Part shown: positions 22,882-42,942 of the stretch, in pieces | Position numbering within the stretch: the stretch's first letter is position 1 | Layout of the letters: each line of letters starts with the position of its first letter | Source: Cellulosimicrobium funkei | GTDB lineage: Bacteria > Actinomycetota > Actinomycetes > Actinomycetales > Cellulomonadaceae | Direction: 5' to 3' | Length of the DNA: 55,396 nt | Assembly: GCF_001019615.1 (NCBI RefSeq) | Contig: NZ_JNBQ01000026.1 | Location: 1-55,396 of the forward strand | The notes under the pieces: generated by a model | Told to the model about the DNA's origin: nothing | Seen by the model: the letters and a program-made list of their open reading frames with translations, nothing else | The model's database searches: none | Program-made: the position numbers and the translations under genes

Positions 22882-23271
22882 ATGGCGAAGCTCAGCACCG
22901 ACGAGCTCATCGAGCAGTTCAAGGAGCTCACCCTCATCGAGCTCAACGAGTTCGTGAAGGCCTTCGAGGAGACCTTCGAGGTCACCGCCGCCGCCCCCGC
23001 CGCCGTCGCGGTCGCCGCCCCCGCGGGTGGCTCGGGCGACGCCCCGGCCGAGGAGGAGAAGGACGAGTTCGACGTCATCCTCGAGGCTGCCGGCGACAAG
23101 AAGATCCAGGTCATCAAGGAGGTGCGCGCGCTCACGTCCCTCGGCCTGAAGGAGGCCAAGGACCTCGTGGACGGTGCCCCGAAGCCGGTCCTGGAGGGCG
23201 CGAACAAGGAGACGGCCGAGAAGGCCAAGGCTGCCCTCGAGGGCGCCGGCGCCACGGTCACCCTCAAGTGA
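22882..23271 (+). CDS. rplL: 50S ribosomal protein L7/L12
   Basis: The 129-residue stalk protein has the N-terminal dimerisation helix pair ([25 protein letters not shown] as two adjacent helices), an Ala/Pro hinge ([15 protein letters not shown]) and the factor-binding C-domain ([31 protein letters not shown]). ATG 22882 has GAAAGGA. Tandem hairpins follow and separate it from rpoBC. Confidence 0.97.
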   Translation: MAKLSTDELIEQFKELTLIELNEFVKAFEETFEVTAAAPAAVAVAAPAGGSGDAPAEEEKDEFDVILEAAGDKKIQVIKEVRALTSLGLKEAKDLVDGAPKPVLEGANKETAEKAKAALEGAGATVTLK

Positions 23272-23276
23272 TCTCG

Positions 23277-23349
23277 CCGGTCCCGTCCTGACGGGACCGG
23301 TCAGCACGCCGCACGAGGCCCGCACCCCGACCCGGGGTGCGGGCCTCGT
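23277..23349 (+). terminator. Tandem hairpins after rplL
   Basis: Two perfect hairpins lie six bases after the stop: an 11-base stem (23277-23300) and a 17-base stem with a three-base loop (23313-23349). They probably limit, but need not abolish, read-through into rpoBC. Confidence 0.75.
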
Positions 23350-23796
23350 CGTCGTTCCTGCCGCACGACGGCGTGGGTGGGCCGGGGAGCGCGGCGCAGA
23401 CGGGGACGTGCACGTCGTCGGGCACCCGGGCGGGCGCACCGGCTTCACGGAACGGCCACGAGTGTGCCACCATGTGCGGGTCGACGACGCAGGACAGCGA
23501 GGTCGACGGCAGCAGGTTCGCGACCCGCGAGACGGGTCGACGGCGGGCGACGAGGCCCGCGCGAGTACCGGTGAGACGCGCAGGCGTCTGGGGCCGGACG
23601 GGGGAGTGCGCCCCGGGGTTGTGTGGCGACGCCTTCTTGGGGTATGCTCACGCTTTGCGCTGTCCTGTGCCCCCGATCTCAGATACCCCCGACCCCCTCG
23701 TCGACGTACGTGCGCGTCCGCGAGGTGTCGTGGCGGCGGTGATCGTGTCCAGCCCGGCGGTGCAGCGTTCTTTCGATCTGCAGGGAAGGACCCCTC
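23350..23796 (+). promoter_or_regulatory. rpoB upstream region with promoter
   Basis: No gene is supported in this 447-base stretch. TTGTGT (23619-23624) and TATGCT (23643-23648), 18 bases apart, are the best promoter and would give a leader of about 140 bases. A GGGAAGGA ribosome site lies at 23783-23790. The upstream part is GC-rich without an obvious structure. Confidence 0.55.
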
Positions 23797-27309
<3,513 letters not shown>

Positions 27310-27318
27310 TCTCGGGCA

Positions 27319-27346
27319 GGCGGGAGCGGGTCACCCCGCTCCCGCC
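27319..27346 (+). terminator. rpoB-rpoC intercistronic hairpin
   Basis: A perfect 12-base stem (GGCGGGAGCGGG) with a TCAC loop follows the rpoB stop by nine bases. In a co-transcribed pair it probably marks an RNA-processing or partial attenuation site. Confidence 0.5.
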
Positions 27347-27425
27347 GACGACCCCCACACCAACCGTCTTTATGGCGTCGGCACCGGCCCCGGCCGGTCC
27401 CGGCAGACGAAGGAAGTAGGACAAC

Positions 27426-31307
<3,882 letters not shown>

Positions 31308-31321
31308 CGTTCCTCGACAGC

Positions 31322-31381
31322 CGGACGGGTGCCCGACGGCGTCCCGCACCTCGGGTGCGGGCGCCGCGGGGCACCCGTTCG
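31322..31381 (+). terminator. Nested hairpin terminator after rpoC
   Basis: A 13-base outer stem (31322-31334 with 31369-31381, one G-T pair) encloses an 8-base stem (31343-31350 with 31354-31361). It ends the rpoBC unit ahead of the str promoter. Confidence 0.7.
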
Positions 31382-31432
31382 GCGTCCCGGGGGAGCGCAC
31401 CGCCCACCGACGGCGGGCGGTGACCTGCTCCT

Positions 31433-31461
31433 TTGACTACCTGCCGGGCGGCAGGTAACCT
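31433..31461 (+). promoter_or_regulatory. str operon promoter with palindrome in the spacer
   Basis: TTGACT and TAACCT are separated by exactly 17 bases, the best promoter match in the window. The spacer and its flanks are a palindrome, TACCTGCCGGGCGGCAGGTA (31438-31457), with eight-base arms around GGGC. Any protein bound there would block RNA polymerase. A second TAAAC-rich block follows. The rest of the rpoC-rpsL gap (to 31762) is a leader of about 300 bases with no gene. Confidence 0.75.
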
Positions 31462-31762
31462 GGTAAACCGTGCCCGCGCCGTCGGGCCCTCCGTGATGTC
31501 CCTGGCGGGGCGGTGTCAGCGAGCGATCGCTCCCACCTCCGCGCAGCGGGCTCCGGACGGGCCGATGTGAGTGCCCGGGCACTCCGGATCCCGGTCCATG
31601 CGGCGCCTTCGTGCCCGCGGGCGGGGGACGGACCATCGAGCCGGTGGTAGGTGGCTGCTGCAGCGTGTCTCGCGCTGCGGGTGCCTCGTGCGATCGGCTC
31701 CAGCAGCCAGCACGACCACCATCGGGGATAGCCCCGGTAGCTCGAGAAGACACGGAGACGTA

Positions 31763-32137
31763 GTGCCTACGATCCAGCAGCTCGTCCGCAAGGGGCGGAC
31801 CTCGAAGGTGGGGAAGTCGAAGACCCCCGCCCTCAAGGGCTCCCCGCAGCGGCGCGGTGTGTGCACGCGCGTGTACACCACCACCCCGAAGAAGCCGAAC
31901 TCCGCGCTGCGCAAGGTCGCTCGCGTGAAGCTCTCCTCCCAGGTCGAGGTCACGGCCTACATCCCCGGCGTCGGCCACAACCTCCAGGAGCACTCCATCG
32001 TGCTCGTGCGCGGCGGTCGTGTGAAGGACCTCCCGGGTGTGCGCTACAAGATCGTGCGCGGCGCGCTCGACACGCAGGGCGTGAAGAACCGCAAGCAGGC
32101 CCGCAGCCGCTACGGCGCCAAGAAGGAGAAGAGCTGA
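31763..32137 (+). CDS. rpsL: 30S ribosomal protein S12
   Basis: The 124-residue decoding-centre protein has the conserved [11 protein letters not shown] start, [17 protein letters not shown] and [12 protein letters not shown]. The lysines changed in streptomycin-resistant mutants (in PKKPNS and GRVKDLP) are wild type. GTG 31763 has CGGAGA eight bases upstream. Its stop overlaps the rpsG start (TGATG), giving the canonical str order rpsL-rpsG-fusA-tuf. Confidence 0.98.
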   Translation: MPTIQQLVRKGRTSKVGKSKTPALKGSPQRRGVCTRVYTTTPKKPNSALRKVARVKLSSQVEVTAYIPGVGHNLQEHSIVLVRGGRVKDLPGVRYKIVRGALDTQGVKNRKQARSRYGAKKEKS

Positions 32138-32607
32138 TGCCTCGCAAGGGCCCGGCCCCGAAGCGGCCGCTCATCGTCGACCCCGTCTACGGGTCGCCCG
32201 TCGTCACGCAGCTCATCAACAAGGTGCTGCTCGACGGCAAGAAGTCCACCGCCGAGTCGATCGTCTACGGCGCCCTCGAGGGCGTCCGTGCGAAGACCGA
32301 CGGCGACCCGGTCGTCGTCCTCAAGCGTGCGCTCGAGAACGTCCGCCCCGCGCTCGAGGTCCGCTCGCGCCGCGTCGGTGGCGCGACCTACCAGGTCCCC
32401 GTCGAGGTGCGTCCCGCGCGTGCCACGACGCTCGCGCTGCGCTGGCTCACGGACTACTCGCGCGCGCGTCGTGAGAAGTCGATGACGGAGCGCCTCATGA
32501 ACGAGATCCTCGACGCGAGCAACGGCCTCGGCGCCGCGGTCAAGCGTCGCGAGGACATGCACAAGATGGCGGAGTCCAACAAGGCCTTCGCCCACTACCG
32601 CTGGTAG
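32137..32607 (+). CDS. rpsG: 30S ribosomal protein S7
   Basis: The 156-residue protein organises the 16S rRNA 3' domain and is the classical autoregulator of the str operon. Typical segments are [33 protein letters not shown] and [20 protein letters not shown]. The AAGGAGAAGAG inside the end of rpsL serves as its ribosome site, and start and stop overlap by one base, indicating tight coupling. Confidence 0.98.
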   Translation: MPRKGPAPKRPLIVDPVYGSPVVTQLINKVLLDGKKSTAESIVYGALEGVRAKTDGDPVVVLKRALENVRPALEVRSRRVGGATYQVPVEVRPARATTLALRWLTDYSRARREKSMTERLMNEILDASNGLGAAVKRREDMHKMAESNKAFAHYRW

Positions 32608-32618
32608 TCCGCCCGACC

Positions 32619-32648
32619 GGCCTCGGGGACCTCACGGTCCCCGAGGCC
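32619..32648 (+). terminator. Hairpin between rpsG and fusA
   Basis: A perfect 13-base stem (GGCCTCGGGGACC) with a TCAC loop lies 11 bases after rpsG. It probably modulates the level of fusA relative to rpsLG. Confidence 0.55.
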
Positions 32649-32724
32649 GTCGGCGGGTCTCCGGCCGGCCACCCCGGTCCGAGCAGCGCCCCCGACTCAA
32701 CCCACCTAGCGAGGGAAACAGACC

Positions 32725-34827
<2,103 letters not shown>

Positions 34828-34892
34828 GTCCCCACAGGTCGAAGACCCGCACAACCATCAACCTGTAGGAAAACCGCAACGCCCCGCGGATG

Positions 34893-34898
34893 TAGGAT
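34893..34898 (+). promoter_or_regulatory. Candidate -10 element of a tuf promoter
   Basis: TAGGAT, preceded directly by TG, lies about 58 bases before tuf in the 128-base gap after fusA. A separate tuf promoter is common in actinobacteria. No clear -35 is seen. Confidence 0.4.
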
Positions 34899-34955
34899 CT
34901 CTCGGTCGACATTCGCAACGTTCGGCACATCTACCCAAGTCCCAGGAGGACCCCA

Positions 34956-36152
34956 GTGGCTAAGGCCAAGTTCGAGCGGACCAAGCCGCACGTCAACATC
35001 GGCACCATCGGTCACGTCGACCACGGTAAGACGACGCTGACGGCGGCGATCTCGAAGACGCTCGCGGACACGTACCCGGACCTGCCGGCGAACGTCCAGC
35101 GCAACTTCGACGAGATCGACGCGGCTCCCGAGGAGAAGCAGCGCGGTATCACGATCAACATCGCGCACATCGAGTACGAGACGCCGAAGCGCCACTACGC
35201 GCACGTCGACGCCCCGGGTCACGCCGACTACATCAAGAACATGATCACCGGTGCCGCCCAGATGGACGGCGCGATCCTCGTGGTCGCCGCGACCGACGGC
35301 CCGATGGCCCAGACGCGCGAGCACGTCCTGCTCGCCCGCCAGGTCGGCGTTCCCTACCTGCTCGTCGCGCTGAACAAGTCCGACATGGTCGACGACGAGG
35401 AGATCCTCGAGCTCGTCGAGATGGAGGTGCGCGAGCTCCTCTCCTCGCAGGAGTTCGACGGCGACAACGCGCCGGTCGTGCGCGTGTCGGGTCTCAAGGC
35501 GCTCGAGGGCGACCCCGAGTGGACCTCGAAGATCATCGAGCTCATGGAGGCCGTCGACGAGAACGTGCCCGAGCCCGTCCGCGAGCTCGACAAGCCGTTC
35601 CTCATGCCCGTCGAGGACGTCTTCACGATCACCGGTCGTGGCACCGTCGTCACCGGCAAGGTGGAGCGTGGCACGCTCGACCTCAACTCGGACGTCGAGA
35701 TCGTCGGCATCCGCTCGCCCCAGAAGACCACGGTCACGGGCATCGAGACGTTCCACAAGCAGATGGACCAGGCTCAGGCCGGCGACAACACCGGTCTGCT
35801 CCTGCGCGGCATCAAGCGCGAGGACGTCGAGCGCGGCCAGGTCGTCGTGAAGCCGGGCTCGATCACCCCGCACACGCAGTTCGAGGCGCAGGTCTACATC
35901 CTGGGCAAGGACGAGGGTGGCCGTCACAACCCGTTCTACTCGAACTACCGTCCGCAGTTCTACTTCCGTACGACGGACGTCACCGGCGTCATCACGCTGC
36001 CCGAGGGCACCGAGATGGTCATGCCCGGCGACAACACCGAGATGACGGTCGAGCTCATCCAGCCGATCGCCATGGAGGAGGGCCTCGGCTTCGCCATCCG
36101 TGAGGGTGGCCGCACCGTCGGCTCGGGCCGCGTCACCAAGATCCTCAAGTGA
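34956..36152 (+). CDS. tuf: Elongation factor Tu
   Basis: The 398-residue GTPase delivers aminoacyl-tRNA to the ribosome. G1 [10 protein letters not shown], the switch [10 protein letters not shown]3 DAPGHADY and G4 NKSD are present, along with the domain [18 protein letters not shown] and [17 protein letters not shown] replaces the more common NKCD, which is a frequent neutral change. GTG 34956 has AGGAGGA at normal spacing. A strong terminator follows. Confidence 0.98.
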   Translation: MAKAKFERTKPHVNIGTIGHVDHGKTTLTAAISKTLADTYPDLPANVQRNFDEIDAAPEEKQRGITINIAHIEYETPKRHYAHVDAPGHADYIKNMITGAAQMDGAILVVAATDGPMAQTREHVLLARQVGVPYLLVALNKSDMVDDEEILELVEMEVRELLSSQEFDGDNAPVVRVSGLKALEGDPEWTSKIIELMEAVDENVPEPVRELDKPFLMPVEDVFTITGRGTVVTGKVERGTLDLNSDVEIVGIRSPQKTTVTGIETFHKQMDQAQAGDNTGLLLRGIKREDVERGQVVVKPGSITPHTQFEAQVYILGKDEGGRHNPFYSNYRPQFYFRTTDVTGVITLPEGTEMVMPGDNTEMTVELIQPIAMEEGLGFAIREGGRTVGSGRVTKILK

Positions 36153-36178
36153 TCTGACGCTGCCTCCGCAGCACTCGT

Positions 36179-36214
36179 CGAAGGCCCGGTCCCGTCCGCG
36201 GGGCCGGGCCTTCG
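36179..36214 (+). terminator. Terminator after tuf
   Basis: A 15-base stem (CGAAGGCCCGGTCCC arm, one G-T pair) with a six-base loop lies 26 bases after the stop and ends the str unit. Confidence 0.75.
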
Positions 36215-36264
36215 GCCTGCACCGTCCCTGCGGTCACCGTCACAGTGCCCGTCCCGGTCTCGAC

Positions 36265-36294
36265 TTGGCCCGGGCGGCCTTCGTGTGGCAGACT
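36265..36294 (+). promoter_or_regulatory. S10 operon promoter
   Basis: TTGGCC (36265-36270) and CAGACT (36289-36294) are 18 bases apart, the latter within GTGTGGCAGACT, a form typical of actinobacterial ribosomal promoters. Transcription would begin near 36301. Confidence 0.6.
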
Positions 36295-36639
36295 GTTCAG
36301 GTTGCCTGTTACGGGTGCGCTCTTTCACGTGTCGAACAGTGTGTTGAACCGGTCCTCTCGAGGAGGACCAGGACCCCGGGACCTCGTCCCGGGTCTGCGG
36401 GTTGAGCTCTCTGTCGCCATGGATCGAGTACCCCGCGGAACACATGTTCCGACCAGGCTCGCACAAACGTTGTGGTCCGCTCCGCGGAGCCGTGCGTCAG
36501 CACGGTGCGGACGGTGGATCACATATCCAACGGCCCTGCGCCTCTCGGCGTGTGCGCCCAGGTGCGTCGCGACTACGCGACACGCCCGAGCGCGGGGGTC
36601 GGACAGCTAGCGGTTCGAGAGAGAGAGTCAGACGACGCC
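36295..36639 (+). promoter_or_regulatory. Structured 5' leader of the S10 operon
   Basis: This leader of about 340 bases has no convincing gene but several hairpins: 36351-36369 (GGTCCTC/GAGGACC), 36375-36393 (CCCGGGAC/GTCCCGGG) and 36490-36505 (CCGTGC/GCACGG). Long structured S10 leaders are the site of L4 autoregulation in E. coli. Whether the same occurs here cannot be told. Confidence 0.5.
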
Positions 36640-36948
36640 ATGGCGGGACAGAAGATCCGCATCCGGCTCAAGTCCTACGACCACGAGGTCATCGACAGCT
36701 CGGCGCGCAAGATCGTCGACACGGTGACGCGCGCTGGTGCAACGGTCGTGGGTCCGGTGCCGCTGCCGACGGAGAAGAACGTCTTCTGCGTCATCCGGTC
36801 GCCTCACAAGTACAAGGACAGCCGCGAGCACTTCGAGATGCGCACGCACAAGCGGCTGATCGACATCATCGATCCCACGCCGAAGGCCGTCGACTCGCTC
36901 ATGCGTCTCGACCTGCCTGCCGACGTGAACATCGAGATCAAGCTCTGA
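36640..36948 (+). CDS. rpsJ: 30S ribosomal protein S10
   Basis: The 102-residue protein (also the transcription factor NusE) has the standard [21 protein letters not shown] opening split over two strands, [25 protein letters not shown] and the C-terminal [14 protein letters not shown] 36640 gives the exact family length. It is the first gene of the S10 operon. Confidence 0.98.
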   Translation: MAGQKIRIRLKSYDHEVIDSSARKIVDTVTRAGATVVGPVPLPTEKNVFCVIRSPHKYKDSREHFEMRTHKRLIDIIDPTPKAVDSLMRLDLPADVNIEIKL

Positions 36949-36962
36949 GGCTGGAGGACATC

Positions 36963-37625
36963 ATGACTATTCCCCAGCAGAACGCGCGTCCGGTCACCGC
37001 GGTGCTCGGCACGAAGCTCGGGATGACGCAGCTCTGGGACGAGGCCGGTCGCCTCGTGCCCGTGACCGTCGTCGCCGTCGGCACGAACGTCGTGACGCAG
37101 GTGCGCACGGCCGACGCCGACGGGTACGCCGCCGTGCAGCTCGCCTACGGGCAGATCGACCCGCGCAAGGTCACGAAGCCGCTCAAGGGCCACTTCGAGA
37201 AGGCCGGCGTCACGCCGCGCCGCCACGTCGCCGAGGTCCGCACCACCGACGCCGCCGAGTACTCGCTCGGCCAGGAGATCACCGCGGAGGCCTTCGAGGC
37301 CGGCGCCGTGGTCGACGTCGTGGGCACGACCAAGGGCAAGGGCACCGCCGGTGTCATGAAGCGCCACGGCTTCTCCGGCGTGGGCGCCTCGCACGGTGCG
37401 CACCGCAACCACCGCAAGCCGGGCTCGATCGGTGGGGCCTCGACCCCGTCGCGCGTGTTCAAGGGCCTGCGCATGGCCGGTCGCATGGGCAACGCCCGCC
37501 AGACCACCCAGAACCTGACCGTCCACGCGGTCGACGCCGAGAAGGGTCTGCTGCTCGTCAAGGGCGCGGTTCCCGGCCCCAAGGGCGGCGTCGTCCTCGT
37601 GCGCAGCGCCGCGAAGGGAGCGTGA
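36963..37625 (+). CDS. rplC: 50S ribosomal protein L3
   Basis: The 220-residue protein reaches towards the peptidyl-transferase centre. Landmarks are [21 protein letters not shown] near the start (two adjacent strands), the Gln-free loop [21 protein letters not shown] and [16 protein letters not shown] 36963 has GGCTGGAGG upstream. The stop overlaps an in-frame GTG of rplD. Confidence 0.97.
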   Translation: MTIPQQNARPVTAVLGTKLGMTQLWDEAGRLVPVTVVAVGTNVVTQVRTADADGYAAVQLAYGQIDPRKVTKPLKGHFEKAGVTPRRHVAEVRTTDAAEYSLGQEITAEAFEAGAVVDVVGTTKGKGTAGVMKRHGFSGVGASHGAHRNHRKPGSIGGASTPSRVFKGLRMAGRMGNARQTTQNLTVHAVDAEKGLLLVKGAVPGPKGGVVLVRSAAKGA

Positions 37626-37630
37626 ACACC

Positions 37631-38335
37631 ATGTCCGCTCTGACCGTTGACGTGCTGGACCCCAAGGGCAAGAAGGCCGGCACCGCCGAGCTCCCCGCCG
37701 AGGTGTTCGACGTCGAGCTCAACGTCCCGCTGATCCACCAGGTCGTCGTCGCCCAGCGTGCCGCTGCACGCCAGGGCACCCACGACACCAAGAGCCGCGG
37801 CGAGGTCCGCGGTGGTGGTCGCAAGCCGTACAAGCAGAAGGGCACCGGCCGCGCCCGCCAGGGTTCGACCCGTGCGCCGCAGTTCGCCGGCGGTGGCACC
37901 GTCCACGGCCCGACGCCGCGCTCGTACGACCAGCGGACGCCCAAGAAGATGAAGGCCGCCGCGCTCCGCGGTGCCCTCTCGGACCGCGCCCGCAACGGCC
38001 GTGTCCACGTCGTGACCGGCTTCGGCGTCGACGGCCTGCCGTCGACCAAGACCGCCGTCTCGACGCTCGCCAAGCTCTCCGAGCGCAAGCACGTCCTGGT
38101 CGTCACCGAGCGTGGCGACGAGCTGACGATCAAGTCGCTGCGGAACGTCGAGCAGGTCCACCTCCTGGTGGCCGACCAGCTCAACACCTACGACGTGCTC
38201 GTCTCCGACGACGTCGTCTTCACGCAGGGCGCGCTCGACGCGTTCCTGGCGGGCCCGGCCACGGGTCGCTCCGCGAAGGCCGTCGCCACCTCCACCGAGG
38301 CGGACGAGACTGCTGCCGAGGAGGCCGCGAAGTGA
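37631..38335 (+). CDS. rplD: 50S ribosomal protein L4
   Basis: The 234-residue protein lines the exit tunnel; its extended loop with [20 protein letters not shown] is present. In enterobacteria L4 represses its own operon. I chose ATG 37631 (GGGAG 11 bases ahead, sequence [13 protein letters not shown]). GTG 37622, overlapping the rplC stop as GTGA, is a credible alternative that adds three residues. A short Ala/Glu-rich tail ends the protein. Confidence 0.95.
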   Translation: MSALTVDVLDPKGKKAGTAELPAEVFDVELNVPLIHQVVVAQRAAARQGTHDTKSRGEVRGGGRKPYKQKGTGRARQGSTRAPQFAGGGTVHGPTPRSYDQRTPKKMKAAALRGALSDRARNGRVHVVTGFGVDGLPSTKTAVSTLAKLSERKHVLVVTERGDELTIKSLRNVEQVHLLVADQLNTYDVLVSDDVVFTQGALDAFLAGPATGRSAKAVATSTEADETAAEEAAK

Positions 38336-38622
38336 CCACCGTGACCAAGGACCCCCGTGACGTGATCCTCGCGCCGGTCGTCTCCGAGAAGAGCTACGGC
38401 CTGCTCGACGAGGGCAAGTACACGTTCGTCGTCGACCCGCGGGCCAACAAGACCGAGATCAAGATCGCCGTCGAGCAGATCTTCTCGGTCAAGGTCGCCT
38501 CGGTGAACACGATCAACCGCAAGGGCAAGACGCGTCGCACGCGTTTCGGCCTGGGCAAGCGCAAGGACACCAAGCGTGCGATCGTCACCCTCCGCGAGGG
38601 CACGATCGACATCTTCGGCTGA
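38332..38622 (+). CDS. rplW: 50S ribosomal protein L23
   Basis: The 96-residue protein sits at the tunnel exit and docks trigger factor and [38 protein letters not shown] and the [10 protein letters not shown] loop are typical. The GTG overlaps the rplD stop by GTGA, so translation is coupled. Length is normal for actinobacteria. Confidence 0.97.
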   Translation: MTTVTKDPRDVILAPVVSEKSYGLLDEGKYTFVVDPRANKTEIKIAVEQIFSVKVASVNTINRKGKTRRTRFGLGKRKDTKRAIVTLREGTIDIFG

Positions 38623-38653
38623 GCCGACGAGAGCAGATTGAGGACAGATCCCC

Positions 38654-39490
<837 letters not shown>

Positions 39491-39505
39491 TAGGAGCCTG
39501 GAGAC

Positions 39506-39787
39506 ATGCCTCGTAGCCTGAAGAAGGGCCCCTTCGTCGACGGCCACCTGCAGAAGAAGGTGGACGCTCAGAACGAGAAGGGGACCAAGAACGTCATCAA
39601 GACCTGGTCCCGTCGGTCGGTCATCACGCCCGACTTCCTCGGTCACACGTTCGCCGTGCACGACGGTCGCAAGCACACGCCGGTGTTCGTCACCGAGTCG
39701 ATGGTCGGCCACAAGCTCGGCGAGTTCGCTCCCACGCGGACCTTCCGCGGCCACGTGAAGGACGACAAGAAGGGTCGTCGCCGCTGA
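39506..39787 (+). CDS. rpsS: 30S ribosomal protein S19
   Basis: The 93-residue protein is at the head of the 30S subunit near the P-site t[37 protein letters not shown] and [14 protein letters not shown] match the family. The start has TAGGAG ahead, and length is normal. Confidence 0.98.
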   Translation: MPRSLKKGPFVDGHLQKKVDAQNEKGTKNVIKTWSRRSVITPDFLGHTFAVHDGRKHTPVFVTESMVGHKLGEFAPTRTFRGHVKDDKKGRRR

Positions 39788-39845
39788 CCCCCGGGTCAGT
39801 CTGGTGACGACCTGGACGGTCAAGAGACAAGAAGGCAGGACAGCA

Positions 39846-40217
39846 ATGGAAGCCAAGGCGCAGGCGCGGTTCGTCCGTGTCACGCCCCAGAAGGCCCGGC
39901 GCGTCGTGGACCTCATCCGTGGCAAGCAGGCCTCCGAGGCCGTCGCGGTGCTGAAGTTCGCACCGCAGGCGGCGAGCGAGCCCGTCCGCAAGGTCGTGGA
40001 GAGCGCGATCGCCAACGCCCGGGTGAAGGCAGACCGTGCGAGCGAGGCGTTCGAGGAGCAGGAGCTCGTCGTGCGTGAGGCGTTCGTCGACGAGGGCCCG
40101 ACCCTCAAGCGTTTCCGCCCGCGGGCCCAGGGCCGTGCGAACCGCATCCTCAAGCGCACCAGCCACATCACCGTGGTCGTCGCTCCGCGTGAGAACACGA
40201 AGGGAAGTGCCCGATAG
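39846..40217 (+). CDS. rplV: 50S ribosomal protein L22
   Basis: The 123-residue protein contributes the tunnel-constriction hairpin, the macrolide-relevant site. [19 protein letters not shown] and the C-terminal [24 protein letters not shown] are intact. ATG 39846 (AGGACAG ahead) is preferred over the in-frame ATG 39804. Its TAG overlaps the GTG of rpsC by one base. Confidence 0.97.
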   Translation: MEAKAQARFVRVTPQKARRVVDLIRGKQASEAVAVLKFAPQAASEPVRKVVESAIANARVKADRASEAFEEQELVVREAFVDEGPTLKRFRPRAQGRANRILKRTSHITVVVAPRENTKGSAR

Positions 40218-41062
40218 TGGGACAGAAGGTTCACCCGCACGGGTACCGCCTCGGCATCACCACCGACCACCGGTCGCGCTGGTTCGCCGACAGCACCAAG
40301 CCCGGACAGCGGTACCGCGACTACGTCCGCGAGGACGTCCAGATCCGCAAGCTCATGAGCACCGGTCTCGAGCGCGCAGGCATCTCCAAGGTCGAGATCG
40401 AGCGCACCCGTGACCGCGTCCGCGTGGACATCCACACGGCACGCCCGGGCATCGTCATCGGCCGCCGTGGCGCCGAGGCCGACCGCATCCGCGGCGAGCT
40501 CGAGAAGCTCACGGGCAAGCAGGTGCAGCTCAACATCCTCGAGGTGAAGAACGCCGAGACGGACGCGCAGCTCGTCGCTCAGGGCATCGCCGAGCAGCTC
40601 GCGAGCCGCGTCTCGTTCCGTCGTGCGATGCGCAAGGGCATCCAGTCGGCCCAGCGCGCCGGTGCCAAGGGCATCCGCGTGCAGGTCGCCGGCCGCCTCG
40701 GCGGCGCCGAGATGAGCCGGTCGGAGTTCTACCGCGAGGGTCGTGTGCCGCTGCACACGCTCCGTGCGTACATCGACTACGGCTTCTTCGAGGCCCGCAC
40801 GACCTTCGGCCGCATCGGCGTGAAGGTCTGGATCTACAAGGGCGACGTCACCGAGAAGGAGTTCGCCGCGCAGCAGGCCACGGCCGCTCCGCGCCAGGGC
40901 CGTGGCGGCCCGCGCGGTGAGCGCGGCGGCGACCGTCGTGGTGGCGGCCGTCGTCCCGAGCGTTCGGCCGAGCGGACCCCCGCGTCCGAGTCGCCGGCGG
41001 CGCCCGAGCAGGCTGCTCCCGCCGCAGAGGCGAAGGCCCCTGAGACCGGAACGGAGGCCTGA
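40217..41062 (+). CDS. rpsC: 30S ribosomal protein S3
   Basis: The 281-residue protein forms the mRNA entry pore and its helicase activity. It has a KH domain ([17 protein letters not shown], with GRRG in place of GxxG) and the C-domain [21 protein letters not shown]. After about residue 215 comes a basic Arg/Gly then Ala/Pro/Glu-rich tail of about 65 residues. Such tails are common in actinobacterial S3. It is coupled to rplV (TAGTG). Confidence 0.97.
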   Translation: MGQKVHPHGYRLGITTDHRSRWFADSTKPGQRYRDYVREDVQIRKLMSTGLERAGISKVEIERTRDRVRVDIHTARPGIVIGRRGAEADRIRGELEKLTGKQVQLNILEVKNAETDAQLVAQGIAEQLASRVSFRRAMRKGIQSAQRAGAKGIRVQVAGRLGGAEMSRSEFYREGRVPLHTLRAYIDYGFFEARTTFGRIGVKVWIYKGDVTEKEFAAQQATAAPRQGRGGPRGERGGDRRGGGRRPERSAERTPASESPAAPEQAAPAAEAKAPETGTEA

Positions 41063-41065
41063 GTC

Positions 41066-41485
41066 ATGCTGATCCCGCGCAGGCTCAAGCACCGCAAGCA
41101 GCACCACCCGTCGCGTTCCGGCGCGGCGAAGGGTGGCACGCAGATCGCGTTCGGCGAGTACGGCATCCAGGCTCTCGAGCCGGCGTACGTGACGAACCGC
41201 CAGATCGAGGCTGCTCGTATCGCGATGACCCGCCACATCAAGCGTGGCGGCAAGGTCTGGATCAACATCTACCCGGACCGTCCCCTGACCAAGAAGCCTG
41301 CCGAGACCCGCATGGGTTCCGGTAAGGGTTCGCCCGAGTGGTGGGTCGCCAATGTCAAGCCGGGCCGGATCGTCTTCGAGCTGGCCGGTGTCCCGGAGGA
41401 CCTGGCTCGCGAGGCGATGCGCCGCGCGATCCACAAGCTCCCGATGAAGTGCCGTTTCGTGGTGCGCGAGGGTGGTGGCAACTGA
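41066..41485 (+). CDS. rplP: 50S ribosomal protein L16
   Basis: The 139-residue protein helps to position A-site t[42 protein letters not shown] and [19 protein letters not shown] (with the functional RMGxGKG loop) are all present. The ribosome site GGAGG is inside the end of rpsC. The stop overlaps the rpmC start (TGATG). Confidence 0.98.
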   Translation: MLIPRRLKHRKQHHPSRSGAAKGGTQIAFGEYGIQALEPAYVTNRQIEAARIAMTRHIKRGGKVWINIYPDRPLTKKPAETRMGSGKGSPEWWVANVKPGRIVFELAGVPEDLAREAMRRAIHKLPMKCRFVVREGGGN

Positions 41486-41721
41486 TGGCAATCGGAACGA
41501 AGGGGCTCGCCCCCGTCGACCTCGACGCCATGGACGACGAGACGCTCGTCGCCGAGCTCAAGAAGGTCAAGGAGGAGCTCTTCAACCTCCGCTTCCAGTC
41601 GGCCACCGGCCAGCTGGAGAGCCACGGGCGCCTCAAGGCCGTCCGCCGCGACATCGCGCGGATCTACACGATCCTGCGTGAGCGCGAGCTCGGCATCCGT
41701 ACCGCGCCGAGTGCCGAGTGA
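41485..41721 (+). CDS. rpmC: 50S ribosomal protein L29
   Basis: The 78-residue helical protein lies near the tunnel exit. The core [29 protein letters not shown] and [18 protein letters not shown] are typical. The N-terminus has about ten extra residues and the C-terminus a short extension. It overlaps rplP by one base. Confidence 0.96.
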   Translation: MAIGTKGLAPVDLDAMDDETLVAELKKVKEELFNLRFQSATGQLESHGRLKAVRRDIARIYTILRERELGIRTAPSAE

Positions 41722-41732
41722 GTGAGGCTGGA

Positions 41733-42023
41733 ATGAGCGAGAACGCAACGAACGCGCCCGAGGCGGCCGAGGAGCGCGCGAACCGCAAGACGCGCCGCGG
41801 CTACGTCGTGAGCGACAAGATGGACAAGACCGTGGTGGTCGAGGTCGAGGACCGGGTCAAGCACCCGCTCTACGGCAAGGTCATCCGCCGCACGAGCAAG
41901 GTCAAGGCGCACGACGAGCAGAACTCTGCCGGCGTGGGCGACCTGGTGCTCATCATGGAGACCCGCCCGCTGTCCGCGACCAAGCGGTGGCGCCTCGCGG
42001 AGATCCTCGAGAAGGCCAAGTGA
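41733..42023 (+). CDS. rpsQ: 30S ribosomal protein S17
   Basis: The 96-residue protein binds 16S rRNA early in assembly. [27 protein letters not shown] and the [10 protein letters not shown] loop identify it. ATG 41733 follows GAGGCTGG. GTG 41718, overlapping rpmC as GTGA, would add five residues. It closes the S10 operon; a 206-base gap with hairpins follows. Confidence 0.96.
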   Translation: MSENATNAPEAAEERANRKTRRGYVVSDKMDKTVVVEVEDRVKHPLYGKVIRRTSKVKAHDEQNSAGVGDLVLIMETRPLSATKRWRLAEILEKAK

Positions 42024-42029
42024 TCCACC

Positions 42030-42093
42030 GGTCGTGACGGGCGAGCCCCGGCTCGCTCGTCACGACCGCTCTCGTGCCGCACCGCGGTGCGGC
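42030..42093 (+). terminator. Two hairpins between rpsQ and rplN
   Basis: An 18-base stem with one G-T pair and a two-base loop (42030-42067) is followed by an 18-base palindrome GCCGCACCGCGGTGCGGC (42076-42093). They separate the S10 and spc units. No clear spc promoter could be picked in the remaining 135 bases. Confidence 0.6.
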
Positions 42094-42229
42094 AACCAGT
42101 GAGGACAGGTCGGGCGGGTCCACCGCCCGGTCCTGGCCGGTTCACCCGCGAGGGACCCGGCACTGACAGCTATCCGTTCGGCAAGGCTCGCCTCGCGCGA
42201 GAACCGGCTCGACGACAGGAGTTCATTAC

Positions 42230-42598
42230 ATGATCCAGCAGGAGTCGCGACTTCGTGTCGCCGACAACACGGGTGCCAAGGAGATTCTCTGCATCCGTGT
42301 TCTCGGTGGCTCGGGCCGTCGCTACGCCGGAATCGGCGACGTCATCGTCGCAACCGTCAAGGACGCGATCCCGGGCGGCAACGTGAAGAAGGGCGACGTG
42401 GTCAAGGCCGTCGTCGTCCGCACCGCCAAGGAGCGCCGTCGTCCGGACGGTTCCTACATCAAGTTCGACGAGAACGCCGCCGTGATCCTCAAGAACGACG
42501 GCGAGCCGCGCGGGACGCGCATCTTCGGCCCGGTCGGGCGCGAGCTGCGCGACAAGCGGTTCATGAAGATCATCTCGCTGGCTCCGGAGGTGCTCTGA
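42230..42598 (+). CDS. rplN: 50S ribosomal protein L14
   Basis: The 122-residue protein forms an intersubunit bridge and binds Rsf[39 protein letters not shown] and [15 protein letters not shown] are diagnostic, and length is exactly standard. ATG 42230 has CAGGAG. It is the first gene of the spc operon, two bases ahead of rplX. Confidence 0.98.
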   Translation: MIQQESRLRVADNTGAKEILCIRVLGGSGRRYAGIGDVIVATVKDAIPGGNVKKGDVVKAVVVRTAKERRRPDGSYIKFDENAAVILKNDGEPRGTRIFGPVGRELRDKRFMKIISLAPEVL

Positions 42599-42600
42599 CC

Positions 42601-42942
42601 ATGGCCAAGATCAAGAAGGGCGACCTCGTCGTCGTCATCGCCGGCAAGGACAAGGGCAAGCAGGGCCGCGTCCTCGAGGTGCTCACCGACCGTGACCGCG
42701 TCATCGTCGAGGGCGTCCAGCGCGTCACCAAGCACACCAAGGTCGGCCAGTCGCAGCGCGGCACGCGGACCGGTGGGATCGAGACCGTCGAGGCCCCGAT
42801 CCACATCAGCAACGTGATGGTCGTCGACCCGGAGACCAAGAAGGGCACCCGCGTCGGGTACCGCACCGAAGAGGTCGAGCGTGACGGCCGCAAGCGCACC
42901 GTGCGCGTGCGCGTCGCCAAGCGCTCCGGGAAGGACATCTGA
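42601..42942 (+). CDS. rplX: 50S ribosomal protein L24
   Basis: The 113-residue assembly initiator has a KOW motif ([23 protein letters not shown]) and the [22 protein letters not shown] segment. The ribosome site is within the end of rplN. Its stop overlaps the rplE start (TGATG). Length is within the actinobacterial range. Confidence 0.97.
   Translation: MAKIKKGDLVVVIAGKDKGKQGRVLEVLTDRDRVIVEGVQRVTKHTKVGQSQRGTRTGGIETVEAPIHISNVMVVDPETKKGTRVGYRTEEVERDGRKRTVRVRVAKRSGKDI

Noticed and set aside
36245-36610. 121-codon frame in the S10 leader
   Set aside because: No ribosome site, atypical codon use (many ACA, ACG, TTG and Cys codons) and it crosses the hairpins and the promoter.
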